From Streptomyces sp. R41 (GTDB taxonomy: Bacteria; Actinomycetota; Actinomycetes; Streptomycetales; Streptomycetaceae), in contig NZ_CP163443.1 in the NCBI RefSeq assembly GCF_041053055.1, forward strand, positions 496,001-560,000: DNA of 64,000 nt, in the 5' to 3' direction. Positions within the stretch are counted from its first letter, which is position 1; each line of letters begins with the position of its first letter. This document shows positions 52,161-60,380 of the stretch, one piece after another. Position numbers and translations under genes: made by a program. The notes under the pieces were generated by a model that saw nothing but the letters and a program-made list of their open reading frames with translations, made no database searches and had not been told where the DNA came from.

Positions 52161-52190
52161 ACGTTATGCAGGCAATCACTTGCATGTCAA
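52161..52190 (-). promoter_or_regulatory. Promoter with operator in the spacer, before ArsR-SRPBCC
   Basis: On the minus strand, TTGACA (52190-52185) and TAACGT (52166-52161) are 18 bases apart, a good HrdB-type promoter. The spacer contains GCAAGTGATTGC (52183-52172), a perfect GCAA-N4-TTGC dyad. A repressor there would block polymerase directly. The downstream fusion protein is the obvious candidate. Confidence 0.7.
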
Positions 52191-52307
52191 GCGCACGACG
52201 GAGGATCCCCGGACGCTCGGAACGGCCTCCAGGTGGCGTCTTGAAGGCAGCTCGACGGGGGTTTCTCAGCATGCAGAGGGGACCCTGCGCCGCAAGGACC
52301 GCCTTGC

Positions 52308-54572
52308 CTACCGCCCGCGCAGAGCGGCCCCGGTCGCCTCCACACGCGCCGGAACGTGCTTGTGCCAGGGCGTTCCGGCCAGCCAGTCGCGGTGGTGCAG
52401 GGAGGTGAGGTCATTGGGGGCGACGCCAACGATCCCGTGGTCGGGGTGATCGACGCCGAGGCCGTTGGGCAGGGAGATGTGCCCCTCGCGCATCATGTCG
52501 GTCACCTCGACGACCACGTCGGCGCTGCCGCGTTCGGTGTGCAGGCGGGCCCTGGACCCGGTGGTCAGGCCGAGGCGGTCGGCGTCGGCCGGGCTGACGC
52601 GCAGGGCGCCTTCCGCGTCGCGGCGGCGCCAGGCCGGGTCACGGTAGATGGTGTTGGCGGTGAAGGAGCGACGCTCGCCGGCCGAGAGCACCAGCGGGTA
52701 CTCGGCACTCGTGAGGGGTTTCCCGGGACCGCCCAACTCCCCAAGCTTCTCTATCAGTTCGGGGATCTCCACGGTGAAGCGGCGGTCGGGGCGACGCACG
52801 TAGTTCCATACGTCGTCCCAGTCGTCGACCGTGAAGGTGACCCCGGAGGGCGTCGTCACGATCGCGTCGAAGAGGGCGTCTCCGTCGGCGAACCCGGCGC
52901 GGCGCACGGCGTCCGGGTATGTCATCGCGCACAGCTGGGACAGTCCCCACACCGGCGCGGTAGCGCGCTGACCCTCCGGGAGTGCGGTGCCCAGCGTCTC
53001 GTACAGAAGGTACGGCGCGAGGCCGAGGAGCGCCGGATCCTCGCCGAGGGCGGCGAAGAAGGCCCGGCCGAAGGCGGTGCGGGAGGTGTGGGCCGCCTTG
53101 GTGAGAGCGGTCACGAGTTCCTCGTCGGCGGCGCCCAGGCGGCGCAGCAGCCGGGCGTAGATCTCGGGTTCGGGGAGAGTGCCGGGGAGCGGGTCGAGGA
53201 CGGGCGGGCGGAGCTGGAAGGCGTTGTGCGGGAACTCGGTGTTGAAGAAGGTCGCCTCCCACTTCTCGAACTGGCTGGCCGCGGGCAGTACGTAATCGGC
53301 GCGCCGGGCGGTCTCGGTGAGCGCCACATCGACGACGACCACCAGGTCGAGCGCGTCCAGCGCCTCGGCGAAGGCACGTGAATCGGCCAGCGAGTGGGCG
53401 GGGTTGGCACTCTCGATCCACATCGCGCGGAAACGGTCGGGGTGATCGGTGAGGATCTCCTCGGCGATGGAGTTGCAGGGCACCAGACCCGAGATGATCT
53501 TCGCGCCGGTGACCGGAGTGCGGCGCCCACGACCGGACTTCCCACTGCCGCCGGCGAGTGCGGCGAAGGCGGAGTGCAGGAACATCGTGCCGGGTCGCCC
53601 GAAGTTCCCGGTCAGGATCCACACCAGCTTGTTCAAATACGACACCAGGGTGCTGTGCGGTGCCTGCTGCACACCCAGGTCCTCGTACGTCGTGACGCTC
53701 GCCGCCGTCCCGATGCGTCGCGCCGCGGCCCGCAGCAGTTCCTCGCCCACTCCGCAGCGGGCCGCGTACTCCGTCACGGGTACGTCGGCCAGCGCGTCGA
53801 GCACGGGGCGGGTCCCCGTCGTGTGCGCCTCGATGAACTCAGTGTCGTACAAGCCCTCTTGCACGATGACGGCGAGCAGGGCGGCCAGGCACCACGCGTC
53901 CGTGCCCGGCCGTACCTGGAGGTGATAATCGGCGAGCGCGGCGGTCTCGCTGCGCCTCGGGTCGAGGACGATCACCGAACGGTCGGGGTCCTTGGCGAGC
54001 GCGCGCAGGGTCGGCCGGGCCCGCGGGAAGCTGTGCGACTGCCAGGGGTTCTTGCCGAGGAAGACGACGACTTCGGAGTGCTCGAAGTCGCCCTTGGTGT
54101 GGCCGCCGTAGAGCTTCGCGTCGACCCACATCTCGCCGGTCTTCTCCTGGGCGAGCGCGTTGGAGAAGTAGGGGCTGCCGAGGGCCGCTTGGAGCGCCTT
54201 GGTGTGCAGGCCGCCGAGATGGTTGCCCTGTCCCCCGGCACCGTAGAAGAAGATCTTCTCGCCGCCGTGCTCGTCGCGCACGGCCGCGAGCCGCTCGGCG
54301 ATCTCGTCGAGCGCGGTGTCCCAGTCGATCTGCTCGTACGTCCCGTCGGCGCGGCGGCGCAGCGGTGAGGTGAGCCGGTGGCGGCCGTTTTGGTAGTGGT
54401 CGAGGCGTAGAGCCTTCTCACAGGTGTAGCCGGCCGAGGAAGGGTGCTTCTTGTCGCCGCGGATGCGGGCCAACCGCCGCCCGTCCACCTGGACTTCGAT
54501 TCCGCAGTTGCACTCACAGAGGATGCACGCGGAGGTCTGCCAGGTCTCTCGTCCGGTGTCGGCCACGCCCAT
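52308..54572 (-). CDS. Molybdopterin-dependent oxidoreductase (orphan catalytic subunit)
   Basis: A 754-residue DMSO-reductase-family enzyme. The N-terminal 4Fe-4S domain has ACILCECNCGIEV (Cys16, 19, 23; an extra Cys21) and GYTCEKAL (Cys51). Molybdopterin-binding segments are VVFLGKNPWQSHSFPRARPTL, VIVLDPRRSETAALADYHLQVRPGTDAWCLAALL and MWIESANPAHSLADSRAFAEAL. The C-terminal beta barrel has LRVSPADADRLGLTTGSRARLHTERG. The start is ATG 54572 after AGGAG. No Tat signal, electron-transfer subunit or cofactor gene is adjacent. The substrate is unknown; formate or nitrate-like roles are possible. Confidence 0.9.
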   Translation of the reverse strand: MGVADTGRETWQTSACILCECNCGIEVQVDGRRLARIRGDKKHPSSAGYTCEKALRLDHYQNGRHRLTSPLRRRADGTYEQIDWDTALDEIAERLAAVRDEHGGEKIFFYGAGGQGNHLGGLHTKALQAALGSPYFSNALAQEKTGEMWVDAKLYGGHTKGDFEHSEVVVFLGKNPWQSHSFPRARPTLRALAKDPDRSVIVLDPRRSETAALADYHLQVRPGTDAWCLAALLAVIVQEGLYDTEFIEAHTTGTRPVLDALADVPVTEYAARCGVGEELLRAAARRIGTAASVTTYEDLGVQQAPHSTLVSYLNKLVWILTGNFGRPGTMFLHSAFAALAGGSGKSGRGRRTPVTGAKIISGLVPCNSIAEEILTDHPDRFRAMWIESANPAHSLADSRAFAEALDALDLVVVVDVALTETARRADYVLPAASQFEKWEATFFNTEFPHNAFQLRPPVLDPLPGTLPEPEIYARLLRRLGAADEELVTALTKAAHTSRTAFGRAFFAALGEDPALLGLAPYLLYETLGTALPEGQRATAPVWGLSQLCAMTYPDAVRRAGFADGDALFDAIVTTPSGVTFTVDDWDDVWNYVRRPDRRFTVEIPELIEKLGELGGPGKPLTSAEYPLVLSAGERRSFTANTIYRDPAWRRRDAEGALRVSPADADRLGLTTGSRARLHTERGSADVVVEVTDMMREGHISLPNGLGVDHPDHGIVGVAPNDLTSLHHRDWLAGTPWHKHVPARVEATGAALRGR

Positions 54573-54772
54573 CGGCTCCTCACGCCCAGCGGGTTCCAGT
54601 GAGTCCTGCGTCTGTGCCGTGTTGCCCGTGTCTGTGCCCTGTTGCCTGTGCCCTGCTGTCCAGTGGAACAACTTACTGGACGGTAGCGCCGTCAGTCCTA
54701 TAGAGCAACCCACTCCGCCCGGGCCCGGATATTCGCTCGCCAGAGGCATCCGTCGCCGCTCACACTGGCGCC

Positions 54773-56032
54773 GTGAGTCGAACCGTGAGCGCGTGGGTGA
54801 CCTCGGGCGAGGACTTCCTGGGTGTCGCCGGGCCCTTCCCCGTGGACGTCCCATGGTGGTCCGAGGTGGAGCCGGTCATCGAACGGCTGGAGGGGCTGCT
54901 CGGCGTACCGGTACTGGTCCTGCGTCTCGTGGACGTCGACGGTGGTGAGGGCGGACGGGACGGTCATGTGACGTACCACGTCGAGGCGTTGGAGCGTCCT
55001 GCGCCCGGAACGCTCGACCGACGGCCCGTCGATCGGGGCCTGTGGAACGGTCACGAGGTGTTCCGCTCGCCGTGGGCGCGGGCCGACGGTCTGCGCGAAC
55101 TCCTCGGCTGGGCGACAGGCACGCTGGCGTCGGCGGGTCGCCCGGTGACCGGTCCGGTCGAGCAGCGCCGCACTTGGAACCTGGCCGGGCTCTTCCGCCT
55201 GCCCACCGAGCGGGGCATGGTCTGGCTCAAGACGACACCGCACTTCGCGGCCGACGAGGCCACGGTCGTCGGCGCGTTCGCGCGGGTCGAACCCGGTCTG
55301 GTCGCGACCCTCCTCGGCTCGGGCGAGCACCGCATGCTGATGGAGCACATCCCCGGCGAGGACTGCTGGGGCGCCTCGTCCGATACGGTCGCCGCCGTCG
55401 TGGAGCGCTTCGTGGCGGCGCAGGCGGCCCTCGCGGCGCGAGAGCCGGGGGCCCCGTCGGGCATCCGGGACTGGCGCGCGCCGGTGCTCACCGACCAGCT
55501 CCGCGAGCTGCTGGACGGACCGGTCGCACGGGAGCTGAACAGTCAAGAGCTCGCCACCGCGAGGGAGTTGATGAACCGCTGGGACATCCTCGCCGAGTGC
55601 GGGCTGCCCGACACGCTCGTGCACGGCGACTTCCATCCCGGCAACTGGCGCAGTGACGGCGGTCCGCCCGTGGTGGTGGACTTCGCCGACGCCCACTGGG
55701 GCAACCCGGTCCTGGACGGACTGCGCGTCCAGGGCTTCCTCCCCGAGTCGCGCCGGGCGCAGGCCGCCCGCGCCTGGATCGACGCGTGGAAGGTACGGGT
55801 CCCCGACGCCGATCCGGCGCGCGCCCTCGCCCTTGCCGAGCCGCTCGCCCATCTCACGTACGCGCTCCGCTATCAGGAGTTCCTCGACGGCATCGAGCCC
55901 TCGGAGCGGCCGTACCACCGGGGAGATCCGGCGGACGAGATCCGCGCGGCGGTGCGGTGCGCCGGGAAGCCGAGCCCTTACCTCGCGGGGCCCTCTTGGC
56001 TGCCGCCCGTTCCGGGCGCCAGGATCAACTGA
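54773..56032 (+). CDS. APH-family phosphotransferase with N-terminal extension
   Basis: A 419-residue protein. The first 110 residues (PFPVDVPWWSEVEPVIERLEGLLGVPVLVLRLVDV) form an extra domain not usual in APH enzymes. The kinase-like part has the beta strand GMVWLKTTPHFAADEATVVGAF, the Brenner motif LVHGDFHPGNWRS with catalytic Asp and metal Asn, and VVDFADAHWGNPVLDG with the second metal Asp. It may phosphorylate a small molecule. GTG 54773 starts it. Its stop overlaps the GNAT start (TGATG), so the two are coupled. Confidence 0.88.
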   Translation: MSRTVSAWVTSGEDFLGVAGPFPVDVPWWSEVEPVIERLEGLLGVPVLVLRLVDVDGGEGGRDGHVTYHVEALERPAPGTLDRRPVDRGLWNGHEVFRSPWARADGLRELLGWATGTLASAGRPVTGPVEQRRTWNLAGLFRLPTERGMVWLKTTPHFAADEATVVGAFARVEPGLVATLLGSGEHRMLMEHIPGEDCWGASSDTVAAVVERFVAAQAALAAREPGAPSGIRDWRAPVLTDQLRELLDGPVARELNSQELATARELMNRWDILAECGLPDTLVHGDFHPGNWRSDGGPPVVVDFADAHWGNPVLDGLRVQGFLPESRRAQAARAWIDAWKVRVPDADPARALALAEPLAHLTYALRYQEFLDGIEPSERPYHRGDPADEIRAAVRCAGKPSPYLAGPSWLPPVPGARIN

Positions 56033-56616
56033 TGGACAGCCGACCGATGTTCGACTTCGCCAGGCCGCTGCACATCGAGGGGCTGGGACTGCAGCTGCGC
56101 GAGTGGTCCGCCGACGACGTGGCGGACCTCGTCGCGCTCTACGACGATCCCGAGATCGACCGCTGGACGCCGGTCCCCTCGCCGTTCGACGCCGAGGCGG
56201 CGCGGGCGTACCTCGCCGCCGCCGAGCAGAAGGCCGCCGAGGGGCATACGGTGCAGCTGGCCATCACCACGGACGGCGGGCGGCCGCAGGGTGAGATCCT
56301 GCTGTTCCGCAGCGCGACGGACGAGCGGGACCTCGAACTCGCTTACGGAGTGGGGGCGGCCTACCGGGGCCGGGGGCTCGCGACCCGCGCGGTGCGGCTC
56401 GCGGTGTACTTCGCGAAGCGTCGTGTCGGGGGGCGACGCGTGGTGCTGTGCATCGAGGACGGGAACGCGGCGAGCGAGGCGGTCGCCAAGGCGGCCGGGT
56501 TCGTACCGACCGACGACGAACCGGTCCTTCGGGTGGCGAAGGGCCGGGAGGTCATCCTGAGGACCTGGAGCCATCTCGACGGCGACGAAGCGCTGAGCGA
56601 ACGGCACCGGCTGTGA
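56032..56616 (+). CDS. GNAT N-acetyltransferase
   Basis: A 194-residue RimJ/RimL-like acetyltransferase. GLGLQLREWSADDVADLVALYDDPEIDRWTPVPSPF is the N-terminal block, and LELAYGVGAAYRGRGLATRAVRLAVYFA contains the acetyl-CoA motif RGRGLAT. VVLCIEDGNAASEAVAKAAGFVP is the motif B end, where N-A-A-S-x-x-V is typical. It could acetylate a protein N-terminus or a small amine. It is translationally coupled to the APH gene before it and to the P-loop gene after it (GTGA). Confidence 0.92.
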   Translation: MDSRPMFDFARPLHIEGLGLQLREWSADDVADLVALYDDPEIDRWTPVPSPFDAEAARAYLAAAEQKAAEGHTVQLAITTDGGRPQGEILLFRSATDERDLELAYGVGAAYRGRGLATRAVRLAVYFAKRRVGGRRVVLCIEDGNAASEAVAKAAGFVPTDDEPVLRVAKGREVILRTWSHLDGDEALSERHRL

Positions 56617-57170
56617 AGCGGCGCTCCGCCACTCACGCGCAGGCACTTCTCATCGGCGGGCGCGCCGGTGTCGGCAAGTCCACGGTGGGCTGGGAGGTTT
56701 CGGCGCGGCTGCGGGCCGCGGAGGTCGCTCACGCGGTGATCGAGGGCGACTTCATGGGGCAGGTGCATCCGGCGCCGGAGGGCGACCCGCACCGCGCATC
56801 GGTCACCGAGCGCAACCTCCGGGCGGTCTGGGGGAACTACGTCGAACTGGGCTACCGGCGTCTCGTCTACACCAACACCGTGAGCGTACTGGCCGAGTCG
56901 GCGAGCCTCTTCGAGCGGGCGATGGGAGCGGACGTACGACTCGTACGCGTGCTGCTGACCGCCACCGACGAGACCACCGCCCGCAGACTCAAGGGACGGG
57001 AAATCGGCTCCGAGTTGGAGCACGAGCTGAAGAACAGCGCATACAAGGCAAGGCTGTTGGACGAGCGGGCGCCCGCGGACACCGTGCGGGTGGCGACCGA
57101 CGACCGCGCGGTGATCGACATCGCGCGTGAGATCGTGGCCGCCACCGGCTGGCTGGCCGCCGAGCCCTGA
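56613..57170 (+). CDS. P-loop nucleotide-binding protein, kinase-like
   Basis: A 185-residue ATPase or small-molecule kinase. ALLIGGRAGVGKSTVGWEVSARL is Walker A, AHAVIEGDFMGQVHPAPEG an acidic substrate-side loop, and RRLVYTNTVSVLAESASLFERAMG a Walker-B-like strand. VRVLLTATDETTARRLKGREIGSELEHELKNS is a lid-like segment with R-x-x-x-R. It resembles AAA/zeta-toxin-like or gluconokinase-like kinases without a clear match. GTG 56613 overlaps the GNAT stop by four bases. The substrate is unknown. Confidence 0.8.
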   Translation: MKRRSATHAQALLIGGRAGVGKSTVGWEVSARLRAAEVAHAVIEGDFMGQVHPAPEGDPHRASVTERNLRAVWGNYVELGYRRLVYTNTVSVLAESASLFERAMGADVRLVRVLLTATDETTARRLKGREIGSELEHELKNSAYKARLLDERAPADTVRVATDDRAVIDIAREIVAATGWLAAEP

Positions 57171-57202
57171 ACCGGGCCCTCAAGAGGGCGGACGCCCCTC
57201 CC

Positions 57203-58657
57203 TCACGCCCCCGCGGGTTCCGCGTCCGGCGTCGGCGTGGCCAGGTACTCCTCGGTGATCTCCCTCGGTCCGAAGGGCCACACCTTCTCCAGGCGCGCCC
57301 AGATGACGTAGGCGACACAGCCGAGGGCGAGCCAGGCCAGGGACCATTCGATGGGGTGGCGGCCCGGAGAGTTCTTGTCCGCGTATCCGTAGATGGTCAG
57401 CCAGCCCGCCAGGGCGACGAAGCTCGGCACGGGGTAGAGCCACATCTTGTACGGGCGGCGCAGCTCCGGTTGCCGCTTGCGCAGCACCGAGAGGGCCACG
57501 ATCTGGGCCAGCGCCTGGACGATCACCATGACGGTGGTGAGCAGTTGGATGAGCGTGGCCAGGTCGGTGTGGCGGCCGATGAGGAAGCCGATCGCCGTGA
57601 CGACGCCCATGGTGGCCAGGCCCAGCATCGGGAAGCGGTGCTTGGGGTGCAGCTTGGCGTACGGGCGGAAGAAGACCCGGTCGCGGGCGGCGTCGTACGG
57701 GACGCGCGAGCCGCCGAGCAGGCCGGTGAAGACCGAGGCGAACGCGGTGATGAGAATGAGGACCGTGACCGTGTCGGCGGCGCCCTTGCCCCAGGTCTTC
57801 TCCAGGACCGCGGAGGCCACGGACGTGGAGGCGATGTCGCCGGGGTCGGTCATCCGGTGCCAGTCGATGACACCGAGCGTGCCGATCTGCAACAGCAGGT
57901 AGATCGCCATGATGCCGAGGATCGAGAAGATGATGGAGCGGGGCAGCGCGCGGCCCGGGTCCTTGATCTCGGCGCCCATGTACGCGGTGGTGTTGTAGCC
58001 GAGGTAGTCGTAGATGCCGATGGTGAGGCCCGCGGCGAAGCCGATCCAGAAGTGGCTGCTGGTCAGCTCGAAGGCGTGCGCCGGGTAGGTGAAGGCCAGG
58101 TGCGCGCTGAAGTCGGTGGCCGCGGCGAGGATCACCAGGACGACCGAGGTGATCATGACTGCCCACATCACGGCGGTGATCCGCGCGATGTGCTCGATGC
58201 CGCGCCACAGGAGGATCACCACGAGGGCGACCATGCCCAGTCCGATGAGGTCCCCCGTGGTCCTGCCCATGTCGGGGGCCAGGTAGCCCAGGTACTGGAC
58301 GAAGCCGACCACGCCGGTGGACATGATCAGCGGGATGAAGAGCATGGCCGTCCATACGAACAGGAACGGCATCAGCCGCCCGGTGCGGTACTGGAAGGCC
58401 TGACGCAGATAGACGTAACTGCCGCCGGAGCCGGGCATCGACGCGCCCAGCTCGGCCCAGACGAGCCCGTCCGCGAGGGCCAGCAGGGCGCCGGCGATGA
58501 AGCCGATGACGGCCTGCGGGCCGCCGAACGCGGCGACCATCAGCGGGATCGTCACGAACGGCCCGATGCCGCACATCTGGCTCATGTTGATGGCGGTGGC
58601 CTGGAACAGGCCGACGCGCCGGACGAAACCGCCGTTGGGTGGCGGACTACCGGACAT
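57203..58657 (-). CDS. APC-family amino-acid permease
   Basis: A 484-residue secondary transporter with 12 predicted helices. The first pair (LFQATAINMSQMCGIGPFVTIPLMVAAFGGPQAVIGFIAGALLALADGLVWAELGASMPGSGGSYVYLRQAF) holds the APC unwound helix 1, with GIGPF for substrate binding and the conserved PGSGGSY. LGGSRVPYDAARDRVFF and HPKHRFPMLGL are cytoplasmic-loop signatures. ATG 58657 has AGGAG upstream. The substrate may be an amino acid or polyamine. It converges on the APH-GNAT-P-loop operon and lies next to the MITE-like element. Confidence 0.92.
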   Translation of the reverse strand: MSGSPPPNGGFVRRVGLFQATAINMSQMCGIGPFVTIPLMVAAFGGPQAVIGFIAGALLALADGLVWAELGASMPGSGGSYVYLRQAFQYRTGRLMPFLFVWTAMLFIPLIMSTGVVGFVQYLGYLAPDMGRTTGDLIGLGMVALVVILLWRGIEHIARITAVMWAVMITSVVLVILAAATDFSAHLAFTYPAHAFELTSSHFWIGFAAGLTIGIYDYLGYNTTAYMGAEIKDPGRALPRSIIFSILGIMAIYLLLQIGTLGVIDWHRMTDPGDIASTSVASAVLEKTWGKGAADTVTVLILITAFASVFTGLLGGSRVPYDAARDRVFFRPYAKLHPKHRFPMLGLATMGVVTAIGFLIGRHTDLATLIQLLTTVMVIVQALAQIVALSVLRKRQPELRRPYKMWLYPVPSFVALAGWLTIYGYADKNSPGRHPIEWSLAWLALGCVAYVIWARLEKVWPFGPREITEEYLATPTPDAEPAGA

Positions 58658-58749
58658 GGCTCCTCCTGAAGCAAGACGCGGGGAGAGGTACGAGGTGACG
58701 GCCGACCCAAGTGGCGGCCGACGGAGGGGCGGCGGGTGACCGGCCGGCG

Positions 58750-58930
58750 CTAGGTCCTGTCGTCACATTCCCGCCTGCCTCTCGACGCCATGCACGCACT
58801 CTCGCCGCACCGGGCACAGACCCAAGTACATCCAGTACGAGGGTCTGCGCCCGGCACGCCGAGAGCACGCACCTGACGCCGCGAGGCCCGCCCTCCGGGC
58901 GGACGACGGGAATGTGACGACAGGACCTAG
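58750..58930. mobile_element. 181-bp MITE-like element with 24-bp inverted repeats
   Basis: CTAGGTCCTGTCGTCACATT plus CCCG at 58750-58773 is repeated perfectly inverted at 58907-58930. CTAG forms both outer ends, so it may be a 4-bp YTAR-type target duplication of the IS5 group, with 20-bp terminal repeats. The inside folds further: GGGCACAGACCC near 58818 faces GGGTCTGCGCCC near 58844, giving a long stem-loop. There is no transposase frame. Ends like GTCCTGTCGTCA occur on Streptomyces insertion sequences, so this is probably a non-autonomous derivative. It lies between the APC permease and the ROK regulator. Confidence 0.8.
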
Positions 58931-58970
58931 GCTCCCCTTGGCTCGCCCGGCGAGGCTGACTGGGCGATAA

Positions 58971-58990
58971 AGTTAAGGAACCTTACTAGA
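58971..58990. promoter_or_regulatory. ROK-type operator before the ROK gene
   Basis: AGTTAAGGAACCTTACTAGA, 21 bp before the ROK start. It agrees at 15 of 20 positions with the reverse complement of the palindrome before the GH2 gene (60289-60311). The shared site suggests that the ROK protein controls itself and GH2. Confidence 0.65.
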
Positions 58991-59011
58991 TGCGTCAAGG
59001 GGGTGTCCCCC

Positions 59012-60211
59012 ATGCGTGAGAATGGTGCGATGCCCGCCAGCGACGCCGCAGAGCAGCCGGAACAGCCCTGGAACCCTAGGCGGCTGCGCAGTACCAACGA
59101 GCGACTGCTCCTCGACCGGCTGCGCACCGCCGGTGCCGCCTCGCGCGCCCAACTCGCCCGCGAGACAGGGCTGTCCAAGCCGACGGTCTCCAGCGCGCTC
59201 GCGGCCCTGGAGGAGGCCGGCCTGGTCCACGAGGTCGGCACCCACGCCCCGGAGCGCGGCCGGGTCGCGGTCCTGTACGCCCCTGACCCCGCGGCAGGTT
59301 ACGCCCTCGGCATCGACATCGGCCGCGGCTGGCTGCGCGTGGCGGTCGCCGATCTGGACGGCGCGGTCGTCGCGCGGGCCGACGTACGCAACCGGGCACG
59401 CAGCTCGGGCGCCATGGCCGACCTGGTGGTCTCCACGGCCCATCAGGTGATCGCCAACTCCGGCGTCAAGGCGGACGAGGTGGCCCACGCGGTGGTGGGC
59501 ACGCCGGGCGTGTACGACGAGAAGCAGCGCCGGGTGCGGTACGCGATACATCTGCCGGGGTGGGGCCGCGCGGGCCTGTTCGACCGGATGCGCGAGGAGC
59601 TGGGCATCCCGCTGGAGGTGCACAACGACGCCAACCTCGCGGCGCTGGGCGAGTACACCTATGGAGTCGGCGCGGGCAGCCGCCTGTTCACGTACATCAT
59701 GATCGGCACCGGTCTCGGCATGGGCGTCGTCAGCGAGGGGCGGCTGTTCACCGGGGCGCACGGCGGGGCCGGGGAGATCGGGTTCCTGCCGTGGCCGGGA
59801 CAGCAGAAGCCGGAGACGCTGGAGGACGCGGTGTCGGGTGTGGCCGTCGTCGAGGCGGCGCGGCACTTCGGCATGACCGGGCAGCTCACCGCGAAGGCCG
59901 TCTTCGACGCGGCGCGCGAGGGACATCCCGCCGCGGTCCAGGCGGTTCAGCTGGAGGGCGAGCGGATCGCGCACACCGTGGCGGCCGCGGCCGCGGTGCT
60001 CGACCCCGATCTGGTCGTCCTGGGTGGCGGGGTGGGCCACAGCGTCGATCTGCTCCTGCGGCCCGTACGCGAGACCCTGCGCGCTCTCACGCCGCTGCGA
60101 CCGAAGGTCGTACCCAGCCGACTGGGTGAGGACGCGGTGCTGCTCGGGGCGGTGGCGACGGCACTGGGGACGGCACGTGATGTGGTGTTCGAGCGTCGGT
60201 CTGCTTCCTGA
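59012..60211 (+). CDS. ROK-family transcriptional regulator
   Basis: A 399-residue regulator. The N-terminal winged helix is NPRRLRSTNERLLLDRLRTAGAASRAQLARETGLSKPTVSSALAALEEAGLV. The sugar-kinase-like domain has ALGIDIGRGWLRVAVADLDG, VVGTPGV, HNDANLAALGEYTYGVG and GTGLGMGVVSEGRLFTGAHGGAGEIGFLP, the ROK signature. A His-Cys-rich zinc motif seen in many ROK proteins is not evident here. ATG 59012 is favoured, with AAGGGGG nine bases upstream; GTG 59003 abuts it. It probably represses the GH2 glucosaminidase and itself, with an amino sugar or oligosaccharide as ligand. Confidence 0.92.
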   Translation: MRENGAMPASDAAEQPEQPWNPRRLRSTNERLLLDRLRTAGAASRAQLARETGLSKPTVSSALAALEEAGLVHEVGTHAPERGRVAVLYAPDPAAGYALGIDIGRGWLRVAVADLDGAVVARADVRNRARSSGAMADLVVSTAHQVIANSGVKADEVAHAVVGTPGVYDEKQRRVRYAIHLPGWGRAGLFDRMREELGIPLEVHNDANLAALGEYTYGVGAGSRLFTYIMIGTGLGMGVVSEGRLFTGAHGGAGEIGFLPWPGQQKPETLEDAVSGVAVVEAARHFGMTGQLTAKAVFDAAREGHPAAVQAVQLEGERIAHTVAAAAAVLDPDLVVLGGGVGHSVDLLLRPVRETLRALTPLRPKVVPSRLGEDAVLLGAVATALGTARDVVFERRSAS

Positions 60212-60252
60212 GCGGCACCCGCCCGCCAAGCGGGGCGTGCTCCCTGCGGTGA

Positions 60253-60281
60253 TTGACATGACTTGCTCAGCCACCTAGCTT
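60253..60281 (+). promoter_or_regulatory. Promoter of the GH2 gene
   Basis: TTGACA (60253-60258) and TAGCTT (60276-60281), 17 bases apart. The predicted start falls at about 60288, directly before the operator at 60289. No other promoter-like pair is as good in this interval. Confidence 0.65.
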
Positions 60282-60288
60282 GTGGGCC

Positions 60289-60311
60289 AAGTTAGTAAAG
60301 TTTCCTAACTT
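60289..60311. promoter_or_regulatory. 23-bp palindromic operator before GH2
   Basis: AAGTTAG at one end and CTAACTT at the other flank a near-palindromic centre TAAAGTTTC; 20 of 23 positions agree with the reverse complement. It begins at the predicted transcription start. The same motif recurs before the ROK gene. The ROK regulator is the likely binder. Confidence 0.75.
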
Positions 60312-60380
60312 GTAGTGTCGAAGCTTGCAAGCCTGCAGTGTCGAAGCGCGGATGCTCCCCCACCCCCCAAGGAGACCACC

